NCBI GenBank assembly: GCA_027579435.1
Contig: JANBPK010001212.1
Span: 22,730-86,729 of the forward strand
Length of the DNA: 64,000 nt
Direction: 5' to 3'
From: Candolleomyces eurysporus
Taxonomy: Eukaryota > Basidiomycota > Agaricomycetes > Agaricales > Psathyrellaceae
Part shown: piece by piece, positions 21,639 through 32,473 of the stretch
How positions within the stretch are numbered: the stretch's first letter is position 1
Layout: every line of letters starts with the position of its first letter
The notes under the pieces: generated by a model
Databases searched by the model: none
The model's input: only the letters and a program-made list of their open reading frames with translations
Told to the model about the DNA's origin: nothing
Program-made: the position numbers and the translations under genes

Positions 21639-22186
21639 AAACACAAAATCTTCTTCTTCAATGCCCACAACCGCCCAAGGACAGTAGCCCTGCTCGGACA
21701 CTGCAAAGAACGCACTGGAAGATTCTATGGGCGGTTTTACAAGCCCTGAAGGACCATGCACACAAATCGAATTGGACCTTGCCGTACCGTTTCTATATGA
21801 TACGAGGGCCGGAGACCAACCAATTGACCGGATCCAATCTTCCTGATCCTTCCACTCAACTACACCTTTGTCCATCAATATGGGTCGTCCTTGGGAAATT
21901 GCCCCTTACTCTCGATCAATGCACCGACAGCTGGACACAAGAGTATCGACATGCGCAGTATGGAATACGAATCGATACATTTATCATTTGCCCAATTAGG
22001 GCTTCTACTTTCAAATATTCAGCTTACGGTCGTCATCATGTTCAGAATACAGTCTAATCGGTATCATTTGCTGATCCTCAATCTTAGATAAAGCGCATGT
22101 TTGATCTTATCAGTGAGCACTTCGATGGCTGCTCATCGATCTCTATCTTCATCTCAAAGAACCATATCGAATCCAAAGACCACGGA
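21639..22186. other. Spacer between A2 and A3 with coding-like 3' module
   Basis: At about 21655-21800 one frame reads GGFTSPEGPCTQIELDLA, homologous to the FTHPE..VDLDVALEWYL module downstream of A8 and A9. The promoter-proximal block before A3 is much weaker than elsewhere: only CAGTGAGCACTTCGATGG and TCATCGATCTC remain around 22110-22145. Confidence 0.5.
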
Positions 22187-23300
22187 ATGAGCCCAAGTCT
22201 CGTACAAAGTCTCCGTTTCTCGGATTTACCTGAAGATGTTTGCCGAATGGTCTTCGAACTCGTCGCAGAGTTAGATCAAGAAACTGGCTGCTCTTGCGCT
22301 TTGGTATCTAGAAAGGTCAACACCTGGTGAGTGCTACGCTCTCATTCTCAGTTCATCTGCTCATTGCATCTATCAAGGATCGAGCCCATCCTCTACCGCA
22401 CTCTTATAATCGTAGATGAAGAGCAATTGGGGAACTTATGCACCATCGCTGAAGATATCAATCGTGGCAACTCCATGAAACCCTCCAATTTCTTTGCCTC
22501 CCATGTCAAGGCAGTTATTATTTCCGATGAATGTTCACAATATACCATGGATATCCTTTCAATCCTCAAGGCATGCCACAATGTTGAAATACTGGCGTTG
22601 TGGATTGACACAAATGGACGCGACACGGAGACGGCACCCGGCAGGGATCTTCAGGACCTTAAGGACTTCTTAACGTCTTCTGAGCTCTCTCCACACTGGG
22701 TCTCCATAATGAGCAGCATATTTCCAACTGATGGGGTTCATTTCTCCCATCCTATCTTCAAGAATGCCACGCGTGTGGAACTAGTGTGGGAGGAGCGCGA
22801 CGGCGAGCCGGATCAGGTAGATTGGGGCACAGTCCGACAACTCCCTTGCCTGACGCACCTTTCAATAGGCTGCTCATTCTATATTGAGGGGTGTGACCGA
22901 TGGGTCCGAGAAACCGTAGATCTGTGCCCTTGTTCTCTTAGGGTGTTTATCATCTGGTTTTTCTTCCCGTCGTTCTTTGACAGTACGACAGAAGAATTCG
23001 AAGGAGTCAAGGCTATTCAAGATGGGGACATTGACAGCCAAGCGGCTGTGGCGTATATGGGAAATTCTTTGCCAACGCCGTGTGACGTGCACCCAATTCT
23101 TCGCTCCCACACAAACACATTCAGAGATTGCGCTAGTGGCCTGGTTGGAAAAGACTTTTGGTCGCTTGCTGAAGAGTTCATCGAGGAACGACATCGTCGG
23201 AGAGTAATGCAGGTCAGCCTTGACTCCCTTGTTCTTCGCTTCACTAATTAAACACACCACAACCGCATATACCCTCCAGAATAGTAGCCCGGCAGCTTGA
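22187..23300 (+). CDS. Array F-box-like protein A3
   Basis: join(22187..22326,22378..23212,23280..23300), 331 aa. Exon 1: MSPSLVQSLRFSDLPEDVCR, then VFELVAELDQETGCSCALVS. Exon 2: IEPILYRTLIIVDEEQLGNL, ILSILKACHNVEILALWI, FSHPIFKNATRVEL, EGCDRWVRETVDLCPCSLRV, VGKDFWSLAEEFIEER. Mini-exon: NSSPAA. An in-frame ATG further upstream at 22097 would add 30 residues, but the sequence before 22187 corresponds to the non-coding leader of other copies. The gene ends tail-to-tail against the 3' flank of a decayed proline-rich gene. It is the copy with the least conserved promoter block, so its expression may differ. Confidence 0.8.
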
Positions 23301-23339
23301 CAACATTAAGTCTTCCCCAACACCGATGGCGAAGNAAAA

Positions 23340-24019
23340 AACAAAGGATTAGGATGAGCGCAACAATCGCCTGCAGTATTGAATTCGTATATACATATGT
23401 AGAGTCAACTCGGTCCCACAAGCACACGCCGTCTGCCAGAACCCGAAATCCATTGAAATGTTGTTACTTGTCAGACGAAAGACATGAGTGAGAAAAAAGA
23501 GAAAGAAAAAGCATACAAGACAAGATGGTAAACCTCCGTAAGCTACATAACATGGAACGGAAGAACAAGAAAACACGAACTCAACGTATGCTACTGACTG
23601 TAATGTATATGGATCGGGCGATCGCATACGTGCCATCGAGCAAAGACAAGACGGGACAAAGACTAATGAGCGGACAGGACGTCGTATACAGCATAGCGTA
23701 ACATATCCCAAGGGGTGATACCCCGAGAACCAAGAATGGGTAATAAGAGGTATGAGTGATAAAGGGAATGTGATCTTGTCACCAAAATCTAAATTCGATG
23801 CAAAAGTGCATGACAGAGTGAACAAAATGTTCAAACGGCGACGGGGAAGGAGGTAGGACATTACGAAGAGAGAAGTTCATCATACAGTATTGATAGGATA
23901 TGGATAGAGGGACGAGAGAGGCTAGAAAGAGCTGATATAGATCGACAGGATGTGGGATAGTCTGAAAGAAAGGGTGCGCATATACATCGTATAGATGAAG
24001 AAATAAGCAAAACAGACGA
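23340..24019 (-). repeat. 3' flank of the proline-rich gene, inverted copy
   Basis: Reverse-complement match to the 3' flank at 40913-41680. It includes the ACAAGTAACAACATTTCAAT block and the TCTGGCAGACGGCG..ACTGAGTTGACTC segment near 23345-23470. It forms the tail-to-tail junction with A3. Confidence 0.7.
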
Positions 24020-25195
24020 CACCCCATCAACATCAAGACCTCCTTCTTGGTAGCATGTTCCCTCTTCTCCACAGCGTTCGATGCGACGGACTAACATGAA
24101 GCCGACTCGGCGTGCTCGGCGTACCAATTCCTCCTGCCTTCCGGCCACCAAACAACAAATTGCTAGTCGTTGCCCCCGCCGTCTGGTTCCCTACATTCCC
24201 AGCAAGGGCGATCGGCTGCTGATGGTCCGGCGAGTCTCAAGTAAAGTACGCCCAACCCAATCGCGCCTCCGATCACACACAGCACAATCATACCGATAGC
24301 CCAAACCCATTGAATCAACCGCTGCTTGCCATGCTCCGTCTTCTACAGCCAGCTAGAGCCTTTCCTGCCTTCCGACTTTCGGCCATATTGACTTTGGCGA
24401 CGATAGAAAACAGTCTCCAGAATCGTTCCCCTTCTCACCTCGGCGCGGTAACAGCGTGTCTTCGGTGTCCTCCTTCCTTCCTTTGTGCTCCCGTCAGGGC
24501 CAGGACTAGGGGACGGGGTTGATTTAGGTCCGATGGCGAATACGGGGAGGAGGGTGTCATCCGAGGAGCCAAGGGCGTAGGAGCCACACCTTCACAATGA
24601 AGTTCGACGGAGACATGGGACCTCCACTGGTATGAGTAGGCGGCGGTTGGCAAAGGCCTGGTCCGGTGGGCTAGGAGCAGCGACAGACGGAGGGAAGCGT
24701 TGCGTCGGTGGGGGTGCAATCGCGTTCGGATTCAAATTTATATTGGGATTGGAACGAGGGAGAAATGAGCTTGCCGCTGTTAGCAGCTGTAGCCACGAGA
24801 GCTGCACTCTTGCTTTGCTGGCCGGATGAAGCTGATGCTTCCCGTTCCCTCTTCTCTTCATCCACCGTCCGCGTCCTCTCATCCGCCTCATCGTCGCTAT
24901 CGTCGTCGTCTTTGTCAGAGTACATTGCTAAGGGACTGATGCCAATTCCGCCGATCCCGCTGTTACGCGAAGTCGCTGTTGAGATGGCGTTGGTGGGATT
25001 CAGACGTTGGCTGTTGGAGGACTCGCCGGGGAAAGATAGCTGTCGTATCTACTGTAACAACAAGCAAAGATCAGTACAAAGGCCCAGGGTTACATATCCG
25101 TGGATAGAGGCAGCAACTCACACATCTTACGCGCTCGACCTCTTGTTTTAAGTTCTCGGTTTTGAGTTCTCAGGTCTAGCGGGAGCGACGCGGCG
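24020..25195 (-). pseudogene. Decayed proline-rich membrane protein gene, left-arm copy
   Basis: Minus-strand remnants follow the order of the intact gene at 39304. Near 25195-25135 is a partial exon 1 (ARPEN.., KRSSA-like). Then come GIGGIGISPLAMYS, SDKDDDDSDDEADERTRTV and SASSGQQSKSAALVATAANS, fragments of the proline-rich centre, the membrane-segment region near 24240-24310, and EKREHATKKEV near 24060. The frame is broken in several places and the proline-rich section is largely lost. It lies head-to-head with A4 across about 115 bp. Confidence 0.75.
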
Positions 25196-25216
25196 TTCGA
25201 ATCTTCTGCTTGATCC

Positions 25217-25246
25217 TTTCAGTCGGCGTCTGAAAACTTGGCGCCC
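25217..25246 (+). promoter_or_regulatory. Array promoter block of copy A4
   Basis: TTTCAGTCGGCGTCTGAAAA followed by CTTGGCGCCC, about 64 bp before the last bases of the leader of A4. It sits in the short head-to-head interval shared with the proline-rich relic. Confidence 0.5.
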
Positions 25247-25309
25247 GTAGATGACTCATCGATAAGTGGCAAATCTCCAGCTTCACCTCAGACAGCCAAA
25301 CACCGCATA

Positions 25310-26422
25310 ATGAGCTCAGGTCTCCTACAAAGCCTCCGCTTCTCGGATTTATCCGACGATGTCTGTCAAATGATCTTCGAACTCGCCACAGAGTTAGATC
25401 AAGAAACTGGCCCTTCTTGCGCTTTGGTATCGAGAAAGGTCAATGTCTGGTGGGTGCTACGCTCCTATACTCACCACATCCACCCATAACAGGTATTAGG
25501 ATTGAGCCCCTTCTCTACCGCACTCTTATCATCAAACATATGCAGTCGTTGGTGAACCTCTGTGGGATCATTAAGGATATCGATCATGGCGACTCGATGA
25601 AATCCCCCGATTTCTTTGCCTCCCATGTCAAGGCGATCGCTATTACGAATGACGGTCAACAGCATGCTACAAACATCCTTTCAATCCTCAAGGCATGCCA
25701 CAATGTCGAAAGACTAACGCTGTGGAGTAATCCAATTGAATGCAACCCGGAGCAGACGGCACAGTCCGAGAAGGATCTCAAGGAGCTTTGCGACTTTATA
25801 GCTTCCCCTGTACTCTCCCCGCGCTGGATCTCCATTGTCCGCAACATATTTCCCACTGATGAATTTCATTTCTCCCATCCCATCTTCCAGAATACAACAC
25901 ATGTGGATTTGGTATGGGAACCGTGGGGTGAGCCAGGCTGGGACACACTCCGACACCTCCCTTACCTGACGCACTTATCGGTCTACTGCTCATTCGATAT
26001 TGAGAAGTGTGACCGATGGGTCCGAGAAACCGTGGATCTCTGTCCTCACTCCCTTCAAGTATTTGTTCTCTGGCTTTTCCCGACATCCTACTTTACCAAT
26101 AAGAGCGAAGAATTCAAAGGAGTCCAAGCTATTCAAGATGGGAGCGTTGACAGTCGAGCGGTTGTGGCGTATATGGGAGATTCTTTGCAAACAGACTGTT
26201 ACCCATATCCAATTGTTCGCCCCTGCGAGGCCCTACTCGAAGACTGCTCGGGTATCCCCATCGGAAAAGACTTTTGGACGCTTGCTGAAGAACTCATCGA
26301 CAAACGAAACTGTCAAAGAGAAACGCAGGTGAGTCCAGCATTTGTTGTCTTGCACTTCACTTATTAAACGTACCACGACCACAATCGCACATATCCTCCA
26401 GACTAGTAGCTCAGCCGCTTGA
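25310..26422 (+). CDS. Array F-box-like protein A4
   Basis: join(25310..25449,25500..26328,26402..26422), 329 aa. Exon 1: MSSGLLQSLRFSDLSDDVCQ, then MIFELATELDQETGPSCALV. The exon-2 acceptor is ATTAG rather than the usual CAAG. The body has ILSILKACHNVERLTLWS, SPRWISIVRNIFPTDEFHFS, KCDRWVRETVDLCPHSLQVF and IGKDFWTLAEELIDKRNCQR. The mini-exon encodes TSSSAA. The C-terminal basic cluster is altered (KRNCQRETQ in place of ERHRRRE). Open throughout. Confidence 0.8.
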
Positions 26423-27100
26423 CTAGATACCAGCTATCTTGGACCACGGCCGCCAAACATGAAATTTCAAGTTCAGATTGATTTACAAAGGATTTACCCA
26501 AGCACGCAACGATATTATCAAGGAGCTACGCGAGCTAACTCCCAAGTGCCGAATACAGCGAGCGTGCCTCAACTCCTGACACATAATTAGTAAAAAAAAA
26601 ATCTACTCTACAAATTTTAGTCTACCGACACTTCAGACGTCCAAATGGTAACTCGATAGACATGTAGATTGTCACACGAAAATCGGTAGGCGACGTGCCA
26701 TTTCGCGCTCGGACAATTACTCAGTAATATAAAAGGAAGAGAGCACGATTAAAGACATTCCGTTTCTATCTTGCTTCCGCTTTCTCTCCGCCGCTTAAGC
26801 AGTGAGCATGGGATGTCTGCCAGGCGCGAGTCTACGAACGCCGGAATGAAAGCGACATGTTCTAGTGGGAGTGCCGCTTTTCAACCCGAACATTTCATCA
26901 ACCCCGATTCTGTTATCCGGTTCCGAACTTAAGATTGTATATATTTTGGTTACACACGGGGCGTCGATTCCTTCCCTACGAAGGGCCAAGAGGAAACGGG
27001 GGCTGTTCCGCCTTGATGTTTCAGTCGGCGCCCGAATACTTGGTGCACATAGATCTCTCATCGATAAGCGGTAGATCTCCAACGACCACATCGAAACCAA
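26423..27100. other. Spacer between A4 and A5
   Basis: 3' flank like that of A1, then GACGTGCCATTTCGCGC near 26690, a pyrimidine-rich tract (TTCCGCTTTCTCTCCGCCGC) near 26780, and the leader block (GTGAGCATGGGATGTCTGCC, TTCTAGTGGGAGTGC) at about 26802-26880. No gene is seen. Confidence 0.55.
27019..27048 (+). promoter_or_regulatory. Array promoter block of copy A5
   Basis: TTTCAGTCGGCGCCCGAATA followed by CTTGGTGCAC. The second GGCGCC is mutated. Confidence 0.45.
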
Positions 27101-28238
27101 ATGGGCCCAAGTCTCATGCAAAGTTTCTGTTTCTCAGATCTACCTGAGGACGTTTGCCGAGTCATCTTCGAGCTCGTCCTAGAGTTGGATCAAGAAACTG
27201 GCCGCTCTTGCGCTTTGGTTTCAAGGCAGGTCAATGCCTGGTGAGTGCTACACTTCCAGATTCAGTTCATTCACCTATCGCAACTATCAAGGATTGAACC
27301 CATTCTCTACCGCACTCTTATTGTTGAGCTTGAAGATACAGACCAACTAGGAAACCTCTGCGGGGTAGTTGAGGATATCAATCATGGCGACTCCATGAAA
27401 TCGCCAGATTTCTTCGCCTCCCATGTCAAGGCGATCGTTATCACCAATGACCGTCAACAATATGCTACGAATATCCTTTCAATTCTCAAGGCATGCCACA
27501 ATGTGGAACTACTGGCGTTGTGGGCCGCTAATCCAAGTGGACGCGGGTGGGTGCGGCCACACGGCAGGGACCTCAGAGACCTCCGCGACTTTATAACCTC
27601 TCCGGGGCTCTCCCCGCGCTGGATCTCCATTACCAGCAACCTATTTCCGATTGATGAAGTGCGCTTCTCCTATCCCATCTTCCACAATGCCACACACGTG
27701 GAATTGGTGTGGGAGGAGCGCGGTGACGGTGACCCGCATAATGTAGGCTGGGAAACACTTCGATACCTCCCTTGCCTCTCACACCTCTCAGTATACCGTT
27801 CATTCTATATGAAGGAGTGTGACCGATGGGTCCGAGAAACGGTCAATCTCCTCCCTCGTTCTCTTCGGGTTTTTATCTTCTGGCTTTACCCCACATTCTT
27901 CTTCAGAGATGATACGAGCAAGGAATTCGAAGGGGTCAAGGCGATTCAAGATGGTGACATTGACGGCCGAGCGGTTGTGGCGTATATGGGATATTGTTTG
28001 CCAACGCTGCCCGACCTGCCGCCCAACCTGCATCCAATTTTTCGCTCCTATAGCGACGTAGTCAGAGACTCCGCAGGTGTCCCGGCTGGAAAAGACTTTT
28101 GGACTCTTGCTGAAGAATTCATCGAGGAACGGCATCGCCGAAGGGAAGCGCGGGTGAGCATATAATTCGTTATCCCGCGACGCTTCACTCATTAAACGCA
28201 TCAAAACTGCGTATATCATCCAGAATACTGGTAGCTGA
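27101..28238 (+). CDS. Array F-box-like protein A5
   Basis: join(27101..27240,27292..28153,28224..28238), 338 aa. Exon 1: MGPSLMQSFCFSDLPEDVCR, then VIFELVLELDQETGRSCALV. Exon 2 is the longest intact one because of small insertions after TLIVELEDTDQ and in the C-terminal loop (TLPDLPPNLHPIFRS). The key blocks ILSILKACHNVELLALW, SPRWISITSNLFP, FSYPIFHNATHVEL, CDRWVRETVNLLPRSLRV and AGKDFWTLAEEFIEER are present. The donor before the mini-exon is CGG/GTGAGC. The mini-exon is shortened to NTGS. The frame is open. Confidence 0.78.
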
Positions 28239-28843
28239 GCGGCTTGACAACATAACTTATTTCCCAACGCACACAACGACCCAGAGGGAGTGGGCTACCG
28301 CTCGAACACAGCAAATATCGCGTTCAAGGAGCTTATGTATCGCATCACAAGCCCCGAGGAAAGCTGAACACAGTTGAATTGGACCTCGCGATGGGATGGT
28401 ACCTCGAAGCGTGCGATCTTGTAGGCGAGAACTTCCGAACAAGGGAGTACCAGCCGAGTTATCATTGGGGCGAGTAGGAGGTAATGGAGGGCCGGTATAT
28501 TCCGGAAATAAGGCTGCGGAAGAGGAAAGCAAGGACAGAGTGTAAAAAAAAGCAGCTGCTGTAGCGCATTATGATCGCGATGCGAATTAGAATAGTGGAT
28601 GAGGTCGAAAGAGGAAGTACAAAGGTCGTGCTAAATCGCCCGTAGCTGAGATTAAACATGGTATACGTGCATTGCGCTCCATTTAAGCAAGGACGTGTGC
28701 TGCAGTCTATCGAAAGCCATGCAATAAAAATGTTTCAGTCGGCGCTTGAACGTTTGAGCACTTGGCGCCCGTGGATGACTCATCGATGAGTGGCAGACTC
28801 CATCTTCACCTTGAACGACCACATCGAAGTCAAGGACCACATA
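28239..28843. other. Spacer between A5 and A6 with coding-like 3' module
   Basis: At about 28300-28450 one frame reads VELDLAMGWYLEACDLVGEN then FRTREYQPSYHWGE. This is one of the better preserved copies of the 3' module. The remainder holds the leader of A6, which is shorter than in other copies. Confidence 0.55.
28733..28770 (+). promoter_or_regulatory. Array promoter block of copy A6
   Basis: TTTCAGTCGGCGCTTGAACG, an 8-nt insertion, then CACTTGGCGCCC. ACTCATCGATGAGT, a perfect palindrome, follows at about 28783-28796. Confidence 0.5.
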
Positions 28844-29942
28844 ATGAGCCCAGCTCTCATGGAATTTCTTCGTTTCTCGGATCTACCTGAGGATATTTGC
28901 CGACTGGTCTTCGAGCTCGTCGCAGAGTTGGATCCAGAAACTGGCCGCTCTTGCGCTTTGGTATCAAGGAAGGTCAATGCCTGGTGAGTAATACGGTCCC
29001 ATACTCAGCTCATCTGCCTATTTCAATTATCAAGGATCGAGCCGCTTCTGTACCACACGCTCATCGTCCGAGATGACGCGCAACTGGAAAACCTCTGCAC
29101 CATTGTAAAAGATATCAATCGTGCCAACTCGAGCTCCACGAAATCGCCAGATCTCTTTGCCACCCATGTCAAAGCAATTGCTATTATCACTCTTTTGCCA
29201 CCTGCCACGGGTATCTTGTCAATCCTCAAGGCATGCCACAATCTTGACATTCTGGCGTTGTGGTGTACCCCAAGTGGACGCGACTCCAGGGAGTTTAGGG
29301 AGCTTCTCGACCTTCTAGCTTCCCCTGAACTCTCCCCACGCTGGCTCTCCATTGCGAGCGACATATTTGCGGTTGATAAAGTGCATTTTTCCTATCCCAT
29401 CTTCCAAAATGCTACCCATGTGGAATTATTGTGGGAGGAGCGCGACGGTCGGCGGGACAAAGTAGCCTGGAACACACTCCGACAGCTCCCTTGCCTGACG
29501 CACCTTTCAATATACTGCTCATTCCATATTGGGGAGTGTGACTGGTGGGTCCGAGAAACCGTGGATCTATGCCCTCGTTCTCTTCGGGTGTTCATCGTCT
29601 GGCTCTCCTTCCTGTCCTTCGAAAACACGACCGAAGGACACCAAGGAGTGAAGGCCATTCAAGATGGGGACATTGACAGCCGAGCCCTTTTGGCGCATGT
29701 GGGAGATTCTTTGCCAGCAGACTGGGCCTTGCATCCAATTCTTCGCTCCTACCCAGACGTAGTTAGAGACTGCGCGGGTGTCCCAGTTGGTAAAGACTTC
29801 TGGACTCTTGCTGAAGAGTTCATCGAGGAACGGCATCGTCGAAGAGAACTGCAGGTGAGCTCAGGTTCCGTTTTCTTGCGCTTCTCTAACTAAACGCACC
29901 GCAATCGCATACGTTTTCTAGAATAGTAGCTCGACTACTTGA
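28844..29942 (+). CDS. Array F-box-like protein A6
   Basis: join(28844..28983,29035..29854,29922..29942), 326 aa, the shortest intact copy. Exon 1: MSPALMEFLRFSDLPEDICR, then LVFELVAELDPETGRSCALV. Body: IEPLLYHTLIVRDDAQLENL, ILSILKACHNLDILALWC, SPRWLSIASDIFAVDKVHFS, GECDWWVRETVDLCPRSLRV (Arg to Trp in the otherwise constant CDRWVRET), VGKDFWTLAEEFIEER. The loop after GRDS is shortened, which accounts for the smaller size. The mini-exon encodes NSSSTT after a TTTTCTAG acceptor. Confidence 0.8.
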
Positions 29943-30608
29943 CTATTAGTAGCTCATTCCTATCACAGACCATAGCTATCCTGTAGAACTGCCGTCAAAC
30001 ACTGAATTTCAGGTTTTGAGTCCATCGTAATTTCTAGAAGGTCCACCCAAGCGTGCTGCGGTACCTCGTGGAAGCTATAAAGGTATATCCCAAAGCACCC
30101 AAACTCCAACGAACGGTAAGGAGCCACAAATAAAGGCGCAACTATCAGACCAACGTTGGCGACTCTATTAAACACCAAAAAATTACTACACGTCCAAATA
30201 TAGCTTCAACTTATCTATTTATCTTCCGCATGGACGAGGGACGAGCGTGCCTACTCGACCACAGCTTCGGTGTGGCACTGCTTGGGGAGCAGTACACCTA
30301 CTGAGCGCACGCCGCTCGTCATCCCAAGACGTTCTGGGGAGGGTTGCGAGACAAGAACCTTGGCGATTTGTCAGAGATGTGCCATGATGCATCGGACGTT
30401 CGTTCAATTATTAAGAAGGAAGAAAGGTTGATCGCGGAAGTTCCGCATCTATCTTGCTTTCTCCCTCTCTCCGCAACTTGTGGAGTGGGCTTAGCCAGCA
30501 CCTTGATCTTTTTAGTCGGCGCCTGAACACTGGGCGCCATAGATCATCAATAAGTGGTAGATCTCCATTTTCATCTCGAACGACCACATCGAAGTCAAGG
30601 ATTACATA
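29943..30608. other. Spacer between A6 and A7
   Basis: 3' flank (GACCATAGCTATCCTG) shared with A8 and A9 downstream. At about 30225-30340 is a block with GCGCACGCCGCTCGTCATCC that recurs near 38440 upstream of the proline-rich gene. A leader for A7 follows. No gene is seen. Confidence 0.5.
30510..30538 (+). promoter_or_regulatory. Array promoter block of copy A7
   Basis: TTTTAGTCGGCGCCTGAACA followed by CTGGGCGCC. Both GGCGCC cores are intact although the gene is broken. Confidence 0.5.
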
Positions 30609-31700
30609 CTGAGCCCAAGTCTCATGGAGCTCCTCCGTTTCTCAGATCTACCTGATGATATATGCCGACTGGTCTTCGAGCTTGTCGCAGAGTTGGACCC
30701 AGAAACTGGCTGTTCTTGCGCTTTGGTATCTAGAAAGGTCAATGTCTGGTGAGCGCTACACTCTTATACCCAGCTCACCTACCCATCGCAACTATCTAGG
30801 ACTGAGCCCATTCTATACCGCACTCTCATCATCGAAGATACGAGACAACTGATGAACCTCTATGGGACCGTTGAAGATGCCAATCATAGCGACTCCATCA
30901 TGAAATCGCCAGATTTCTTTGCCTCCCATGTCAAAGCGATTGTTATTACCAATGATCGTGAGAAGTATGCCACGAATATCCTGTCAATCCTCAAAGCATA
31001 CCACAATGTCGAAAGACTGGCGCTATGGGGTATCCCAATTGAACGCGACTCGGAGCAACCGGCACAGGCCCACGAGAATCTTAGAGAGCTTCACAACTTT
31101 CTAGCTTCCCCTGAACTCTCCCCATGCTGGATCTCTATTGACAGCAACACATTTCCCAATGGTGTAGTCCATTTCTCCTATCCTATCTTCCAGAATGCAA
31201 CACATGTGGAATTGGTTCCGACATCTCCCTCGCCTGACGCACTTACCCGTTTACTGCACATTTTATATGAAGAGCTGCGGCCGTTGGGTCCGAGAAACGG
31301 TGGATCTCTGCCCTTGCTCTCTTCGGGTGTTTATTTTCTGGATTTCCTCCGCAACCTTCTTCAAATGTGATATGAGCGAAGGATCCGAAGGGTACAAGGC
31401 TATTCACGATGGTGATATTGACAGCCGAGCGGTTACGGCGTCTATGAATTGTCCTTCGTCAGCGTTCCGCGACCTGCATCCCGACTCCCGTCCAATTCGC
31501 CGCTCCTACAATGACGTAGTCAAAGACTGCGCGGGTGTCCCGGTCGGAAAAGATTTTTGGACTCTTGCTGAGGAGTTCATTGAAGAACGGCAACGTCGAA
31601 GGGAAGCGCAGGTGAGCCCAGGATCTGCTGTCTTGCAGCGCTTCACTAATCAAGCGCACCGCGAATGCGTGTATCCTCCAGAATGGTCGCTCAGCGGCTT
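30609..31700 (+). pseudogene. Array F-box-like copy A7, start lost and frameshifted
   Basis: The aligned start codon is CTG (30609) instead of ATG; an in-frame ATG at 30624 could replace it at the cost of five residues. Exon 1 (to 30748) and the first part of exon 2 (30800 on) are open with SPDFFASHVKAIVITNDREK and ILSILKAYHNVERLALWG. After NATHVELV near 31212 about 47 nt are missing relative to A6, which removes the WEE..WNTL segment and shifts the frame. The correct frame resumes as RHLPRLTHLPVYCTFY and runs to GKDFWTLAEEFIEER and the mini-exon NGRSAA (about 31680-31700). Confidence 0.82.
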
Positions 31701-32473
31701 GACAACAGAGAATATTTTCCGACGCCACAACGACACATAGACATTTGGGTACTGCTCGGACTCAGCAAAGACCGCGTCGAGGGAGTTTATATGTCGTGTC
31801 ACAAACCCCGAGAAAGGCTGCACACATTTGAACCAGACCTGGCAATGGGATAGTACCTCGAAGCGTGCGATGTTATAGGCGAGAAGCTCTGAATGAAGGA
31901 GTATGTATCTCGGAAATTATGGAGTATAATGAGAATGGCCACTTTCATCTGTGTTCCTCCTGTCTTCGGTTCTGGTTAATGACTCTTCTGAAACCCAATT
32001 AATTACTACATGATCACCTCATTTATTGATGCACGCATGAGTGAGGGACAAACGTTGCCTGCTCGAGCACAGCTTCGGTGTTCAGGAGACGTGCCATTTC
32101 CCATTAGACGTTCTTTAAATTATTTAGAAGGAAGAAAACAAAATCAGGGACAGTCCCTTTCTATCTTACTATCTCGTCCTCTGCAACTGGAGTGGTGAGC
32201 ATGGGATGCCTGCCAGCAACAAGCCTGCAGACGTCGGATTGACAGCAACATATTCTAGTGGGAGTGCCCCTTGTACCTTGAAAGTCTCATCAACCCTGAT
32301 TCTAGTATTCGACCCCGTACATACCTGGACTGGAGACAGAGCTATCAAGGGCCAAGAGGGAACTCGGACCGTTCCCCTTGATCTTTGAGTCGGCGCCCAT
32401 AGATCACCCCATCGATGAGTGGCAGATCTCCATCTTTACCTCCAACCATCACATTAAAGTCAAGGGCCACATA
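31701..32473. other. Spacer between A7 and A8
   Basis: 31735-31905 is a decayed copy of the 3' module: GCAATGGGATAGTACCTCGA has a stop where A5 has Trp. Near 32087 is GACGTGCCATTTCCCATTAG, followed by the full leader block with GTGAGCATGGGATGCCTGCC and TTCTAGTGGGAGTGCC. Confidence 0.55.
32384..32399 (+). promoter_or_regulatory. Array promoter block of copy A8, collapsed
   Basis: TTTGAGTCGGCGCCCA: only one GGCGCC remains. The sequence between the two GGCGCC cores present in other copies is missing, as expected from deletion between short direct repeats. Confidence 0.5.

Noticed and set aside
20957..21715. 252-aa minus-strand ORF across A2, and similar long antisense ORFs over other array copies (for example 22874-23260, 27800-28276)
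   Set aside because: They lie opposite well-supported exons, recur only because the exons are conserved, and show no domain of their own.
22097..22186. ATG 22097 as the start of A3
   Set aside because: The preceding 90 bp corresponds to the untranslated leader of the other copies, and the conserved ATG is at 22187.
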